From Moraxellaceae bacterium (lineage in GTDB: Bacteria > Pseudomonadota > Gammaproteobacteria > Pseudomonadales > Moraxellaceae): 41,413 bases of DNA. Every line of letters begins with the position of its first letter. Position 1 is the stretch's first letter. Location of the stretch: NCBI GenBank assembly GCA_004173455.1, contig SECL01000029.1, positions 1-41,413 of the forward strand, written 5' to 3'. The position numbers were made by a program, and so were the translations under genes. Shown here one piece after another: positions 24,861-34,030 of this stretch. The notes under the pieces are model-generated. The model saw only the letters and a list, made by a program, of their open reading frames with translations. It was not told the origin of the DNA and ran no database searches.

Positions 24861-25205
24861 TTATAAGGTAAATGTCGGGTTAGCCGAACTGAGCTTGCCA
24901 GCCAATAGTTTTTCTGCTGCATTTTTAAATTTGATGCCTTCTTCACCCAGCAACTGAATTGCAAATCCAGCCGGACGAGTACCAGAAGCACGATGCGACA
25001 GCCAGATAACCTTTCCAGTTAATGGAATACGTTCGGAAGATTCAGGCAAACTGGTAACAATGAAAACATCATCACCCAGTGCGACAGGTCGGTTACTGGG
25101 AATAAAAAGCCCGCCGCCTAACACAAAAGGCATATAACACGACTGTAAATTGGAAATTTCGCGGATTGGAAAATTAATAATCCCGCCTGGACGTGGTGGT
25201 TGCAT
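24861..25205 (-). CDS. pilZ: Type IV pilus assembly protein PilZ
   Basis: Founding-type PilZ domain protein (114 residues) needed for type IV pilus biogenesis, thought to act with PilB/FimX. The core (about 20-100) has GGGLFIPSNRPVALGDDVFI and GKVIWLSHRASGTRPAGFAIQL. The c-di-GMP motifs RXXXR and (D/N)XSXXG are not present, as in Pseudomonas PilZ, so it probably does not bind c-di-GMP. ATG at 25205 has AAGGAG 5 bases upstream. It is followed by tatD and preceded by holB. Confidence 0.9.
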   Translation of the reverse strand: MQPPRPGGIINFPIREISNLQSCYMPFVLGGGLFIPSNRPVALGDDVFIVTSLPESSERIPLTGKVIWLSHRASGTRPAGFAIQLLGEEGIKFKNAAEKLLAGKLSSANPTFTL

Positions 25206-25255
25206 TATCACTCCTTTTGAAAATGTTTAGACCACTCATGCATAAGATTAGTGCA

Positions 25256-26311
25256 TCAATCATGTAAGTTCATGAGTTGCATCATTAAGGTATCATATAC
25301 CAAACTGGATTGAATATTTTGGGTTTGTCCATGAATTGCGCTTAAAATTTGTTGTTGCAAGTTAAATAATTGCTCAATACTGATGCTTTGTATAACTGGT
25401 GCAAAGTTTAAATCAGTCTGGCGTACTGGCTGATCCAGATGCGTGGCAATCGCATCACGAATCATCCATTGCAGCAGGTTTAACCATGCGGTCAGAGTGA
25501 GGCGTTTTTGCCACTGACTGGACAGGCTAACTGGCGATAAACGTTGTTGCAGTAGTTGTTGCCAATCATTAAGCCAATCTTGCCGCGCCAGAAACTCAGG
25601 TTTTTCTGCCAGATCCAAGGCTGCAATGGGCGCGCCACTACTGATATTTAACAAAAGCTGGCTTTGCGCTGCACTAAAGCGATCTTGGCGATCAAGATAA
25701 TCCAAGGCTTGCTGTCTGCTTACCTCACCCACCCGATATTGCTGCAAGCGACTGCGAATAGTGGCAGGCAGTTGTAACGTCTGGTCGCTCACCAAAATTA
25801 AAGTCACTTGCTCGCCGGGTTCTTCCAGTGTTTTGAGCAAGGCGTTGGCCGCTGCAATATTCAGGCTTTCAGCAGGTTCAACAATAATAACGCGCCATCC
25901 CTTGCCGGTTTGCTGTACAAATGGCATTAGCTCACGAATCTGGTCGATCTTGATAAACTGGCTGGTTTTACCTTTGTTGTCCACTTCAGGCGAAATGCGC
26001 AACAGGCTAGGATGGGTATCGGCTTTTAACCACTGGCAACTGGCACACTCACCACAGGCTTGCTGATGATTATCAGTTGAACTGCGGTTTAGGCACAACA
26101 GCCATGCAGCCAACTGATCTGCAAACTTCCGCTTACCAGTGCCCGGCATGCCACTGAGCAAAATGGCATGCGGTATTTTGGGAAAGCGTAATACCAGCCG
26201 TTGCCAAGGCTCCTGCTGCCAAGGCAAAAGTGGCGCAAAGTAATGCTGCACCTTGCGGGATGATTCAGGTATAGACATACGGGTTGAAACAGCCTGCGTA
26301 TTTTTAGCCAT
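25256..26311 (-). CDS. holB: DNA polymerase III delta-prime subunit
   Basis: Clamp-loader subunit (351 residues from the ATG at 26311). The AAA+ N-domain has SGMPGTGKRKFA (Walker A region), a zinc module with CGECASCQWLKADTHPSL, and the SRC-like motif region ALLKTLEEPGEQV...TIRSRLQ. The C-terminal collar helices follow. The start is uncertain, with no clear ribosome site: ATG at 26278 (MSIPESS) is possible. It is about 37 bases after kdsB and followed by pilZ. Confidence 0.91.
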   Translation of the reverse strand: MAKNTQAVSTRMSIPESSRKVQHYFAPLLPWQQEPWQRLVLRFPKIPHAILLSGMPGTGKRKFADQLAAWLLCLNRSSTDNHQQACGECASCQWLKADTHPSLLRISPEVDNKGKTSQFIKIDQIRELMPFVQQTGKGWRVIIVEPAESLNIAAANALLKTLEEPGEQVTLILVSDQTLQLPATIRSRLQQYRVGEVSRQQALDYLDRQDRFSAAQSQLLLNISSGAPIAALDLAEKPEFLARQDWLNDWQQLLQQRLSPVSLSSQWQKRLTLTAWLNLLQWMIRDAIATHLDQPVRQTDLNFAPVIQSISIEQLFNLQQQILSAIHGQTQNIQSSLVYDTLMMQLMNLHD

Positions 26312-26348
26312 CAATAACAACTAATATAACTGATAAATAATAGATGGA

Positions 26349-27110
26349 TTAGGCAAACGCTGAAATATCCAGTGCCTGCAAGCGTGCCAGATCTTCAGGC
26401 GTATCCACCCCTGCTGGCAGCGAAACTTCTGCTGTAGCAATCGCAATCCGGCGGCCATTTTCCAGTACACGCAGTTGTTCAAGGCTTTCCAGTTGTTCCA
26501 GTTGACCCATTGGCCAGCTGACAAAGTCCTGTAATAACGCCACCCGGTAAGCATATAAACCCAAATGACGCATGGCCTGCGCGGGAACAGTATGAATTCC
26601 ATCAGCAAATGCATCACGATCCCATGGCACTGGGGCACGGCTAAAATACAAGGCTTGGTTTTGGCCAGTAGTGACTACTTTAACGATACTGGAGCGGGTA
26701 AATTCTTCTACAGTATGGATCGGTTCACACAAGGTAGCCATGTCACAATCTGGTTTGCTTTCCAGTAAATTCGCCACTTGTTGTACCAGTCGTGCAGGCA
26801 GAAGTGGTTCATCGCCCTGTACATTCACCACGATATCATCACGATGCCAGGCTCGGATACGTGCCACTTCACTTAACCGGTCTGTACCAGAAGGATGCGC
26901 GGCACTGGTCATCACTACGCTTACACCCGCCTGCTGGCAAACCTGTGCAATACGTTCATCATCGGTAGCCACACAGATATCATCAAAACTCTCAACCTTA
27001 CGTGCCTGATCAACCACCCACAAAATCATCGGGCGGCCATGAATTTCCAGCAAGGGTTTACCGGGCAGACGTGAACTGGCAAAACGAGCCGGAATGACAA
27101 GATGCTTCAT
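26349..27110 (-). CDS. kdsB: 3-deoxy-manno-octulosonate cytidylyltransferase
   Basis: CMP-Kdo synthetase (253 residues), which activates Kdo for addition to lipid A. The nucleotide-binding N-terminus [18 protein letters not shown] and the motifs [12 protein letters not shown] and GLYAYR are typical. Length is normal. It lies downstream of lpxK with about 107 bases between, in the exbBD-msbA-lpxK-kdsB arrangement, so this is an LPS/LOS-making organism. Confidence 0.96.
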   Translation of the reverse strand: MKHLVIPARFASSRLPGKPLLEIHGRPMILWVVDQARKVESFDDICVATDDERIAQVCQQAGVSVVMTSAAHPSGTDRLSEVARIRAWHRDDIVVNVQGDEPLLPARLVQQVANLLESKPDCDMATLCEPIHTVEEFTRSSIVKVVTTGQNQALYFSRAPVPWDRDAFADGIHTVPAQAMRHLGLYAYRVALLQDFVSWPMGQLEQLESLEQLRVLENGRRIAIATAEVSLPAGVDTPEDLARLQALDISAFA

Positions 27111-27217
27111 GCAGGTTTCTCACTCATGGATTGGTTATTTGTTTAGTGTATTAAAATATTTCAACGAGGCCATGCGCTAATTCTACTAGCCAGCATTACC
27201 GGTGATCAGCCATTTAC

Positions 27218-28237
27218 TCACTGAGGGATAGCAATATTCAAATCTTTTAGTTGTTGCAGCAGTAACTCATAACAGCCTGTTGAAAGCTGGGCTTGCACTG
27301 GCAAAACCCATACACTTTTTTCAGCCAGCATATCAGCAAATTGCTGAATCTTTACTGCATCCTTAGCCGTGGTAATAATTGGCAGGTCGTCTTCAAACTC
27401 CAGATCCGATGGAAGATAATCATAATGATCTGGAAAAATATGCTCAATTAATTCAAAGCCTAACTCTTTTAAACTCTGAAAAAAACGCTGTGGCCTACCA
27501 ATGCCTGCTACCGCGTGTACTTGTATACCTGCGGATGGGGACGGCGGCTTAGTGTTGAACTTAGAATTAGACTGCGCTATCAACGGCTGTAATGCGTTCG
27601 ATTCAAGCTGCATGGTGAGATCACTACTGCCTGACTTACCATGTTCAATCACGGTGGCGCTATCCAGACGATTCACTGGTTCACGCAAAAAACCGGCGGG
27701 CAGTAATTGCTGATTACCAAGGCCACGGTCAACATCCAGCACGATCCACTCCAGATCACGTTGCAAAGCCAGATGCTGTAAGCCATCATCACTTAAAATC
27801 AGGTCAGGTTTGGTATCCTGTAAAATTAGCTCAATAGCCTGCTGCCGATTGGGGCCAACGGCCATTAATACACCAGTTTGCTGCACAATCAACAGTGGTT
27901 CATCTCCGACGCTGTCCGGTGTATCATCATCATCAACAAGCCGTGGAAACGGCCCTTGTCCCCCGTAGCCACGACTAATCACTGCCACATTCAGGCCAAA
28001 GTATTGCAAAAAATTCACCAGTTCAATAATTAACGGTGTTTTGCCACTGCCGCCCACCGTAATATTGCCAATAATCATGACCGGAACTGGCGCACGATAG
28101 GACTTTAAAATGTCCTGTGCATACAAATAACGACGACACTGAATGATCAGTCCATATAGGCCAGAGAGTGGTCGCAGCAGATTTAGCCAGCCTGATTGTT
28201 TCGCCCATGCTTGGGTAAAATGCTGTTCAAGTTGCAT
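27218..28237 (-). CDS. lpxK: Tetraacyldisaccharide 4'-kinase
   Basis: Inner-membrane-associated kinase (339 residues) that phosphorylates the 4'-position of the lipid A disaccharide. The N-terminal amphipathic/hydrophobic segment (about 15-35) is followed by the P-loop VGGSGKTPL. Next come VISRGYGG, the DDGLQH motif and TTAKDAVKI. ATG at 28237 has GGTGGA 7 bases upstream; an ATG at 28252 is the longer option. It follows msbA by 38 bases. Confidence 0.94.
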   Translation of the reverse strand: MQLEQHFTQAWAKQSGWLNLLRPLSGLYGLIIQCRRYLYAQDILKSYRAPVPVMIIGNITVGGSGKTPLIIELVNFLQYFGLNVAVISRGYGGQGPFPRLVDDDDTPDSVGDEPLLIVQQTGVLMAVGPNRQQAIELILQDTKPDLILSDDGLQHLALQRDLEWIVLDVDRGLGNQQLLPAGFLREPVNRLDSATVIEHGKSGSSDLTMQLESNALQPLIAQSNSKFNTKPPSPSAGIQVHAVAGIGRPQRFFQSLKELGFELIEHIFPDHYDYLPSDLEFEDDLPIITTAKDAVKIQQFADMLAEKSVWVLPVQAQLSTGCYELLLQQLKDLNIAIPQ

Positions 28238-28275
28238 GGCAAAATCCACCATTCAAAATCATCATGGCCTGGGCT

Positions 28276-30162
28276 TTATACATTGGGTTTTACACACATT
28301 GTGGTGCTGTCATCAGTGTTATCATTGCCATCAACATGCGATTCAGGTTGAATCACTGGGCTGACGTCGACATCCGTATTAAAGCCTGTATCGTAATGGG
28401 TATCAAAGTCCGTATTAAAGTCACGCTGATACATTTGGGCATATAAGCCATTTTTGGCCAGCAATTCGGCATGTTTGCCCACTTCGATAATTCTACCCTT
28501 GTCCATCACCACAATACGATCTGCTTGTTCAATGGTAGACAGACGATGCGCAATTACAATGGTGGTACGGCATTTCATCGCATTTTGTAATGCAGCCTGA
28601 ATATAGTGTTCTGATTCATTGTCGAGCGCGCTGGTAGCCTCATCCAGTATCAAAATGGGCGCATCTTTCAGTAATGCCCTTGCAATAGACAGGCGTTGGC
28701 GCTGACCACCGGACAAACTATTGCCTTGCGACCCTAAAATAGTGTCATAGCCCTCGGGTAACGCCATAATAAAGTCATGCGCATAAGCTGCCTTAGCCGC
28801 TGCCACAACTTCTTCATCAGACTTGCTGGTCAGTTGGCCATAGGCAATATTTTCACGAACAGTGCGGTCAAACAAAATGACCTGCTGGCTCACGGTTGAA
28901 ACCTGACTGCGCAATATAGACAGCTTAATATCTTCAAGCGCAATATCATCCAGCGTGATGTTACCTGTGGTCATAGGTTGAAAACGCTGCAACAAACTCA
29001 CCAGCGATGTTTTACCTGCACCAGATCGCCCTACCAGCGCCACTGTTTCGCCAGCATTAATTTTCAGGTTAAAATCCTGAATAGCCATTATACAACTGGC
29101 ATCCTGACTATAACGTAGACCTACATGCTCAAAACTAATTTTGCCAGTTAATACCGGTGATTGGGTGCCACTATCCTGCTCTGATGGCATGTCGATAATG
29201 TCAAAAATAGAATGTGCTGCCGCTAGACCTCGCTGGATTTTTTCATTGACATCGGTGAGTGAACGAATGGGTTTGCTCAGTAATCCAGCGGCTGTAAGAT
29301 AAGCCACAAATTCCCCAGCCGTGGTATCGCCCAGTATTTCGGGACGTAAAGCAATCCAGATCACAATCGCCAGTGCAACCGCCATAAATACCTGAATAAT
29401 GGGCGTACTAATACTGGCAGTAATTACCAGTTTTAAACCACGCTTCAGGTTTAACAGCGAAAATCGCTCAAAACGCCGGCTCTCAAACTCCTGTCCACCA
29501 TAGCTTTTGACCACGCTATAACCATTAATGGCTTCTTGCACCACATGGTTGACATCACCCATGGTCGCCTGCATTTCACTGGAAAGCTTACGCATGCGTT
29601 TGCTGGCCTTACGCACCAGAAAACCAATGACCGGCCCTACAATTAACAAGGACAGTGATAGTCGCCAGTTGGTATAAAACAAATAGCCCAGCAGCCCCAT
29701 GACTACCAGCCCATCACGGACAATTGTCTGGGTCGCTTCGGTGGAAGCAGCGGTCACCTGCTCCACGTTATATAGGATCTTTGAAGTAATATGCCCAGTT
29801 GAATTTTCAATATAATAGCTGGGCGGCAATTGCAGAAACTTGTTAAACACTTCCTTGCGCAGGTTAAATACCAGTCCACGTGAAATATATGCGAGGAAAT
29901 AACTCCCCATCACCGAACCAATGCCGCGCACAAAAATCAGCAGTACCACCAGAAAAGGAAACAGGTTGCGCGCCGAGTAGTCATTATTATTAATGGCATC
30001 AATGATAAACTTGATCAATTTGGCCACCGACACCTCAGTGGCTGCATTGATAGCAAAACCTATAAATACCAGTACACCCGCCCACCAGTAACCTTTGAGA
30101 TAGGACAATAACCTTAAATAAATTTTAAAGTCCTGTGTCTTGCTGGCTTGCGGCTGATTCAC
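28276..30162 (-). CDS. msbA: Lipid A export ATP-binding/permease MsbA
   Basis: ABC half-transporter (628 residues) that flips lipid A-core across the inner membrane. Six transmembrane helices occupy about 25-310, followed by the nucleotide-binding domain with GRSGAGKTS, signature LSGGQ, Walker B ILILDEAT and the switch region IAHRLST. The final 45 or so residues, beyond the normal end at YAQMYQRDF, form an acidic Asp/Thr/Asn repeat-like tail not usual in MsbA. Start is GTG at 30162, overlapping the exbD stop by one base (TAGTG). lpxK follows. Confidence 0.94.
   Translation of the reverse strand: MNQPQASKTQDFKIYLRLLSYLKGYWWAGVLVFIGFAINAATEVSVAKLIKFIIDAINNNDYSARNLFPFLVVLLIFVRGIGSVMGSYFLAYISRGLVFNLRKEVFNKFLQLPPSYYIENSTGHITSKILYNVEQVTAASTEATQTIVRDGLVVMGLLGYLFYTNWRLSLSLLIVGPVIGFLVRKASKRMRKLSSEMQATMGDVNHVVQEAINGYSVVKSYGGQEFESRRFERFSLLNLKRGLKLVITASISTPIIQVFMAVALAIVIWIALRPEILGDTTAGEFVAYLTAAGLLSKPIRSLTDVNEKIQRGLAAAHSIFDIIDMPSEQDSGTQSPVLTGKISFEHVGLRYSQDASCIMAIQDFNLKINAGETVALVGRSGAGKTSLVSLLQRFQPMTTGNITLDDIALEDIKLSILRSQVSTVSQQVILFDRTVRENIAYGQLTSKSDEEVVAAAKAAYAHDFIMALPEGYDTILGSQGNSLSGGQRQRLSIARALLKDAPILILDEATSALDNESEHYIQAALQNAMKCRTTIVIAHRLSTIEQADRIVVMDKGRIIEVGKHAELLAKNGLYAQMYQRDFNTDFDTHYDTGFNTDVDVSPVIQPESHVDGNDNTDDSTTMCVKPNV
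28366..28431 (-). repeat. Degenerate repeat in the msbA tail
   Basis: Imperfect short repeats sharing CCGTATTAAAG on the plus strand (at about 28373 and 28409) with a related unit GGGTATCAAAG between. They encode repeated Asp-(Phe/His/Thr)-(Asn/Asp/Tyr)-Thr units in the C-terminal extension of MsbA. Confidence 0.5.
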
Positions 30163-30587
30163 TAAGGTTGACCTCGACTTGGCACGCGTGTGCTGATATT
30201 CAAATTAACAAAGCCCAGTTTTCCGGCTACATCCATGACCTGCACTACCGATTGATGGCTGGCCTTACCATCAGCAGCAATGGTAAATGGTAGGTTACGG
30301 GCGCTTCCGGCAGCTTGCTTGATCGCGGCCATTAATTCCGCCTCATTATTACTGCTTAAACTTAAACCATTGACCAGATATTCACCATTGGGTTTGACCA
30401 CTACCTCCAGTTTTTGCTGGCGACGATCCGGCGGTACTCCAGATGCTTCTGGCAACACCAGATTCAGCCGGCTATATTGATTAAACGTGGTTGAAACCAG
30501 CAAAAACACTAGCAAAAACAACAAGCAATCAATCATTGGTGTAAGATTAATCTCAATTGGCTCAATTCTGGGTTTACGAAGCCTCAT
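30162..30587 (-). CDS. exbD: ExbD/TolR-family proton-channel subunit
   Basis: Biopolymer transport protein (141 residues). A short cytoplasmic N-terminus with IEPIEINLTPMIDCLLFLLVFLLV contains the single transmembrane helix and its conserved Asp (MID) that carries protons. A periplasmic domain of about 95 residues follows. I chose ATG at 30587 (GGG about 8 bases upstream), which overlaps the exbB end by 14 bases; the frame opens further upstream inside exbB. Partner of the adjacent ExbB. The energised outer-membrane client is unknown; TolR is excluded only by context (no tol-pal genes here). Confidence 0.9.
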   Translation of the reverse strand: MRLRKPRIEPIEINLTPMIDCLLFLLVFLLVSTTFNQYSRLNLVLPEASGVPPDRRQQKLEVVVKPNGEYLVNGLSLSSNNEAELMAAIKQAAGSARNLPFTIAADGKASHQSVVQVMDVAGKLGFVNLNISTRVPSRGQP

Positions 30588-31251
30588 AATGAAGCCCTTG
30601 ATCCGGATGCTGTAGGTTGTCGTTGACACTTAAATGCGATGGTTTTACATCACTATAAAACAATATATTAATGAGCTGATTGCCTTGGGTTTCCAGTTGC
30701 ATGGAAATATCAATAATTTTGCGCTGAAAATAACGATAGGCAATTAAGGCTGGAATCGCAACCACCATTCCGGCAGCTGTGGTAATCAATGCCTGCGAAA
30801 TTCCGGCGGCCAGCATAGCCGGATCAGTCACACCGCCAGCATTAACCGCCATAAACGACTCAATAATCCCAATGACGGTACCGAGTAAACCCAGCAATGG
30901 GGCAATGGCGCCAATAGTACCCAGAAAATTCAGGTTTCTTTCTAGAATATGTACCAGTTCGTTGGCACGGGTTTGCATCTGGTTTTCAGTAAAATTAAAA
31001 CCATGCGGCTGGCTTTCAATCCCTGTGGCCAACATATCACCTAAAATACTGTGCTGCTTGAGCTGCAAAACTTCCTTCGTGCTTAAAGAACCACCACGCA
31101 ATTGCTTGCTGATCTTTTGGGTCAGGCCGGCTGGCGCAATATTTTGCATGCGCAGACGGATAGCACGCTCAATAATAATGGCGCACATGGCAATTGAACA
31201 AATTACCAGCGGCAACATTAACAACCCACCTGCCTTTACCAGTTCCCACAT
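30574..31251 (-). CDS. exbB: ExbB/MotA/TolQ-family proton channel
   Basis: Inner membrane protein (225 residues) with three transmembrane helices: about 8-28, then a pair around 110-135 and 150-175 with FLGTIGAIAPLLGLLGTVIGIIE and GISQALITTAAGMVVAIPAL. These are the signature helices of the proton-conducting pentamer. First gene of exbB-exbD-msbA-lpxK. GGAG lies about 10 bases before the ATG. The ExbB name is by neighbourhood; a TolQ-like role is possible. Confidence 0.9.
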   Translation of the reverse strand: MWELVKAGGLLMLPLVICSIAMCAIIIERAIRLRMQNIAPAGLTQKISKQLRGGSLSTKEVLQLKQHSILGDMLATGIESQPHGFNFTENQMQTRANELVHILERNLNFLGTIGAIAPLLGLLGTVIGIIESFMAVNAGGVTDPAMLAAGISQALITTAAGMVVAIPALIAYRYFQRKIIDISMQLETQGNQLINILFYSDVKPSHLSVNDNLQHPDQGLHYEAS

Positions 31252-31367
31252 GACGATACTGCTCCTGAAAAATCCCTTTAAGACCGATACTCAACACGGC
31301 AAAAAACTGACCCTGCTTTGTGATTTAAAATTTGATGCTTTAGGTTTTAATATCTGGCGTACTATAT

Positions 31368-32267
31368 TTACTGCGGATCAATCACAGCCAAAATACCCTC
31401 AAGCTCATCCAGACTATGATAACGCACCACTAGTTTTCCCTTGCCCTTGTTATTGTGGTCAATCTCAACACTGGTACCAAATCGTTCTGATAAACGACGG
31501 GTTAACTGCTCAATATCTGATGAAGCACGGGCTTTTGGTTTGGCAACCGGCGGATTGAGCAAATCACGGATCAGCTGTTCGGTTTGACGCACTGATAGTA
31601 CTTTTTCAACAATGGTTCTGGCCACCACAATCTGGTCTTTACTTTTAAGCGAAAGCAAAGCACGCGCATGTCCCATATCAATATCACCATGATCCAGCAT
31701 GGTTTTGACATCATCATGCAAGCTGATCAGGCGCAATAAATTACTCACTGTAGTACGCGCTTTGCCAACCGTATCAGCAATTTCCTGATGACTCAGGCCA
31801 AATTCATCATGGAAGCGTTGCAGCGCCATTGCCTGTTCCATGGGATTGAGGTCTTCACGCTGGATATTTTCAATCAATGCCAACGCAATGGCCAGCTCAT
31901 CTGGAATATCACGTATTAAGGCAGGAATATGCTTGAGGCCAGCCAGTTTTGCGGCTCGCCAGCGTCGCTCACCCGCAATAATCTCAAATGGCACCTTGGC
32001 ATGCTCACCCAGCCGCCGCACCACGATAGGCTGCATGATGCCATGCTTTTTAATGGAATCACTCAGCTCAGTGAGTTGCTCATTGGCCATTTCACGCCGT
32101 GGCTGATAGACCCCGCGCTGCAATTGTTCAACATCAATATGCTGCAACTGGCCTTGTTCACTATTAAGTCCTGTGGCCGTGTCTTCAATATCCTGCTTAA
32201 CTTGCCTGACCGAACCTAACAAGGCATCCAGTCCACGACCCTGAGCCAATCCGCGCTTTTTGGTCAT
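31368..32267 (-). CDS. parB: Chromosome partitioning protein ParB
   Basis: CTP-dependent DNA clamp (299 residues) that loads at parS sites and recruits SMC. The N-terminal domain has the ENIQREDLNPMEQA and GERRWRAAKLAG boxes (CTP-binding), then a helix-turn-helix (HQEIADTVGKARTTVSNLLRL). A C-terminal dimerisation domain closes the protein. The start ATG overlaps the parA stop (ATGA, 32267-32264). No consensus parS site was seen in this window. Confidence 0.96.
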   Translation of the reverse strand: MTKKRGLAQGRGLDALLGSVRQVKQDIEDTATGLNSEQGQLQHIDVEQLQRGVYQPRREMANEQLTELSDSIKKHGIMQPIVVRRLGEHAKVPFEIIAGERRWRAAKLAGLKHIPALIRDIPDELAIALALIENIQREDLNPMEQAMALQRFHDEFGLSHQEIADTVGKARTTVSNLLRLISLHDDVKTMLDHGDIDMGHARALLSLKSKDQIVVARTIVEKVLSVRQTEQLIRDLLNPPVAKPKARASSDIEQLTRRLSERFGTSVEIDHNNKGKGKLVVRYHSLDELEGILAVIDPQ

Positions 32268-33055
32268 GCCGTTTTTCCTTGTGCTTTTTTGTATTTCTTA
32301 CCCTGTTTGACCAATTCGGCAGCAAGGTTTAAATAAGCGATTGCACCTTTGGAGCTTTTTTCATAAAACAGGATTGGCATACCATGTGCCGGTGCTTCGG
32401 CCAGACGTACATTGCGTGGAATGACGGTTTCAAATACCTTGTCACCAAAATGACTGATCAACTCATTTGAGACATCATTGGTTAAGGTACTGCGCGGATC
32501 AAATAAAGTGCGCAATACCCCCCGAATCTGTAACTGAGGATTTAAGGAATGGTTAATCCGTTCAATGGTGTTGGATAAATCAGCCAGACCTTCCAGTGCA
32601 TAATATTCACACTGCATCGGAATAATCACGCCATCAGCAGCACACAACGCATTGACCGTAATCAGGTTGAGGCTGGGCGCACAATCAATCAGGATATAGT
32701 CATACGCATCAGCAATGCGGTTAATGGCATCTTTTAAGATATATTCACGCCGGTTTTTGTCCGCCAGATTGAGTTCAACACCCGCCAGCTCACGATTGGC
32801 ACCCATCAGTTTATAACCGGTTTTGGTGGTTAAAATGGCCGCTTCAATGGGAGCATCTTCCAGGATCACATCGGTTGCACTGAAATTTAGCTCATTTTTT
32901 TGCACACCCGAACCCATCGTGGCATTGCCTTGTGGATCAAGGTCTATCAGCAGTACCCGTTTTTTTAGTACAGCCAGCGAGGCTGCCAGATTAACAGCGG
33001 TCGTGGTTTTTCCAACGCCGCCTTTTTGATTGGCTATGGCTAAAATTTCGGTCAT
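32264..33055 (-). CDS. parA: Chromosome partitioning ATPase ParA
   Basis: Walker-type ATPase (263 residues, Soj-like) that moves ParB-parS complexes over the nucleoid. The deviant Walker A is KGGVGKTTTAVNLA, Walker A' is LLIDLDPQGNATMG, and the second Asp motif is ILIDCAPSLNLI. There is no N-terminal DNA-binding extension, so it is the chromosomal type. Order rsmG-parA-parB is the standard chromosomal one. Confidence 0.96.
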   Translation of the reverse strand: MTEILAIANQKGGVGKTTTAVNLAASLAVLKKRVLLIDLDPQGNATMGSGVQKNELNFSATDVILEDAPIEAAILTTKTGYKLMGANRELAGVELNLADKNRREYILKDAINRIADAYDYILIDCAPSLNLITVNALCAADGVIIPMQCEYYALEGLADLSNTIERINHSLNPQLQIRGVLRTLFDPRSTLTNDVSNELISHFGDKVFETVIPRNVRLAEAPAHGMPILFYEKSSKGAIAYLNLAAELVKQGKKYKKAQGKTA

Positions 33056-33255
33056 AAGAGCTCTATGTAAATGCGCAAATCATGTAAATGCAGGCTGTCT
33101 GTTTGGCCAATAGTAGTCAATACTATTCGCAGTCGTCAGGCATTCAAAACGGCCTATTAAAGCATTTTTTGCCTGTCATTTGTATGCCTGAATACATATC
33201 CCCAGAAGAATAATCATGATATCAGAATAAAATTGGCAAAATTAAATCAATGAAA

Positions 33256-33879
33256 TCAGGATAATAAAATAAGGTGCCGCTGCTCATTCAGGTTTGGCAC
33301 CTGTAAGGCAATAATATCCTGTTTATACTGTGACAAAGCTTGCAGTTCCTGCTCAGGAATCACGCCTTTCATGGCGGCAAAGTGGCCATTTTTGGCCAAA
33401 AATGGCTGACCCAATGTCACAAAATCATTAAGCGCGGCAAAAGCGCGACTGGTGACTACATCAAACTGACCCAGTTGCTCAAAAATAGCCGTGTCTTCCA
33501 CCCGGGTTTGCACTGGCTTGGCATTGGACACTTTCATGTCAGCACCAATCTGCCGCAAGAACCGGATTTTCTTGCCATTACTGTCCAGCAGGACACATTC
33601 ACGTTCTGGCTCAACCAGCGCAATGATAAAACCGGGCATACCGCCACCCGTGCCAATATCCAGCAAACGACCTTTGGGTAAATGCGGAATAATGCTCAGG
33701 CTGTCCAGCAAATGCTTAACCAGCATTTCCTTGGGATCACGAATAGCAGTCAGGTTAAATGCCTTGTTCCACAGTACCAGTTGATCCTGATACTGTAATA
33801 GCCGGTTTAGGGTAGTCTCTGAAAAATCCAGTTTTAACGCCTCAACACCAGTCTGCAAGTTGCGAAACAAGGGATGCAT
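33256..33879 (-). CDS. rsmG: 16S rRNA (guanine-527-N7) methyltransferase
   Basis: SAM-dependent methyltransferase (207 residues; also gidB) acting on G527 of 16S rRNA. Motif I is LLDIGTGGGMPGFIIALVEP and the catalytic region has VTSRAFAAL. The ATG at 33879 fits the family and has GTGAG about 7 bases upstream; a GTG at 33891 adds 4 residues. It lies 200 bases upstream of parA. mnmG, its usual upstream partner, is not in this window. Confidence 0.95.
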   Translation of the reverse strand: MHPLFRNLQTGVEALKLDFSETTLNRLLQYQDQLVLWNKAFNLTAIRDPKEMLVKHLLDSLSIIPHLPKGRLLDIGTGGGMPGFIIALVEPERECVLLDSNGKKIRFLRQIGADMKVSNAKPVQTRVEDTAIFEQLGQFDVVTSRAFAALNDFVTLGQPFLAKNGHFAAMKGVIPEQELQALSQYKQDIIALQVPNLNEQRHLILLS

Positions 33880-34030
33880 TACAGGGCTCACTTCGAGTTA
33901 TTGATAAACAGCTGCATCATATCAATTTATTGATCCAGCGGTGAGTTTGCCGCACAAAAACCAGAGCCGTTCCAGTACTTTTCAGGCAGTTTTTAAGCAA
34001 AACGCGCAACTTTCTGCCTTTTTCAATGCA

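Noticed and set aside
26321-26638. Open frame of 105 codons on the minus strand overlapping the kdsB end
   Set aside because: Different frame over the kdsB coding sequence; kdsB motifs are intact to its own stop.
30779-31558. Open frame of 259 codons on the plus strand opposite exbB and the parB end
   Set aside because: It is antisense to two clearly conserved genes, has no ribosome site, and its translation lacks any family resemblance; a shadow frame.
33056-33255. Expected parS site near parAB
   Set aside because: I searched by eye for the 16-base consensus (TGTTTCACGTGGAACA type) in this gap and for CACGTG-centred variants elsewhere in the window; several CACGTG words occur in genes but none has the right flanks.
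33984-34019. AGGCAG/CTGCCT inverted repeat with T-run between rsmG and murU
   Set aside because: The T-run follows on the plus strand, where no gene would be terminated; the loop is 24 bases.
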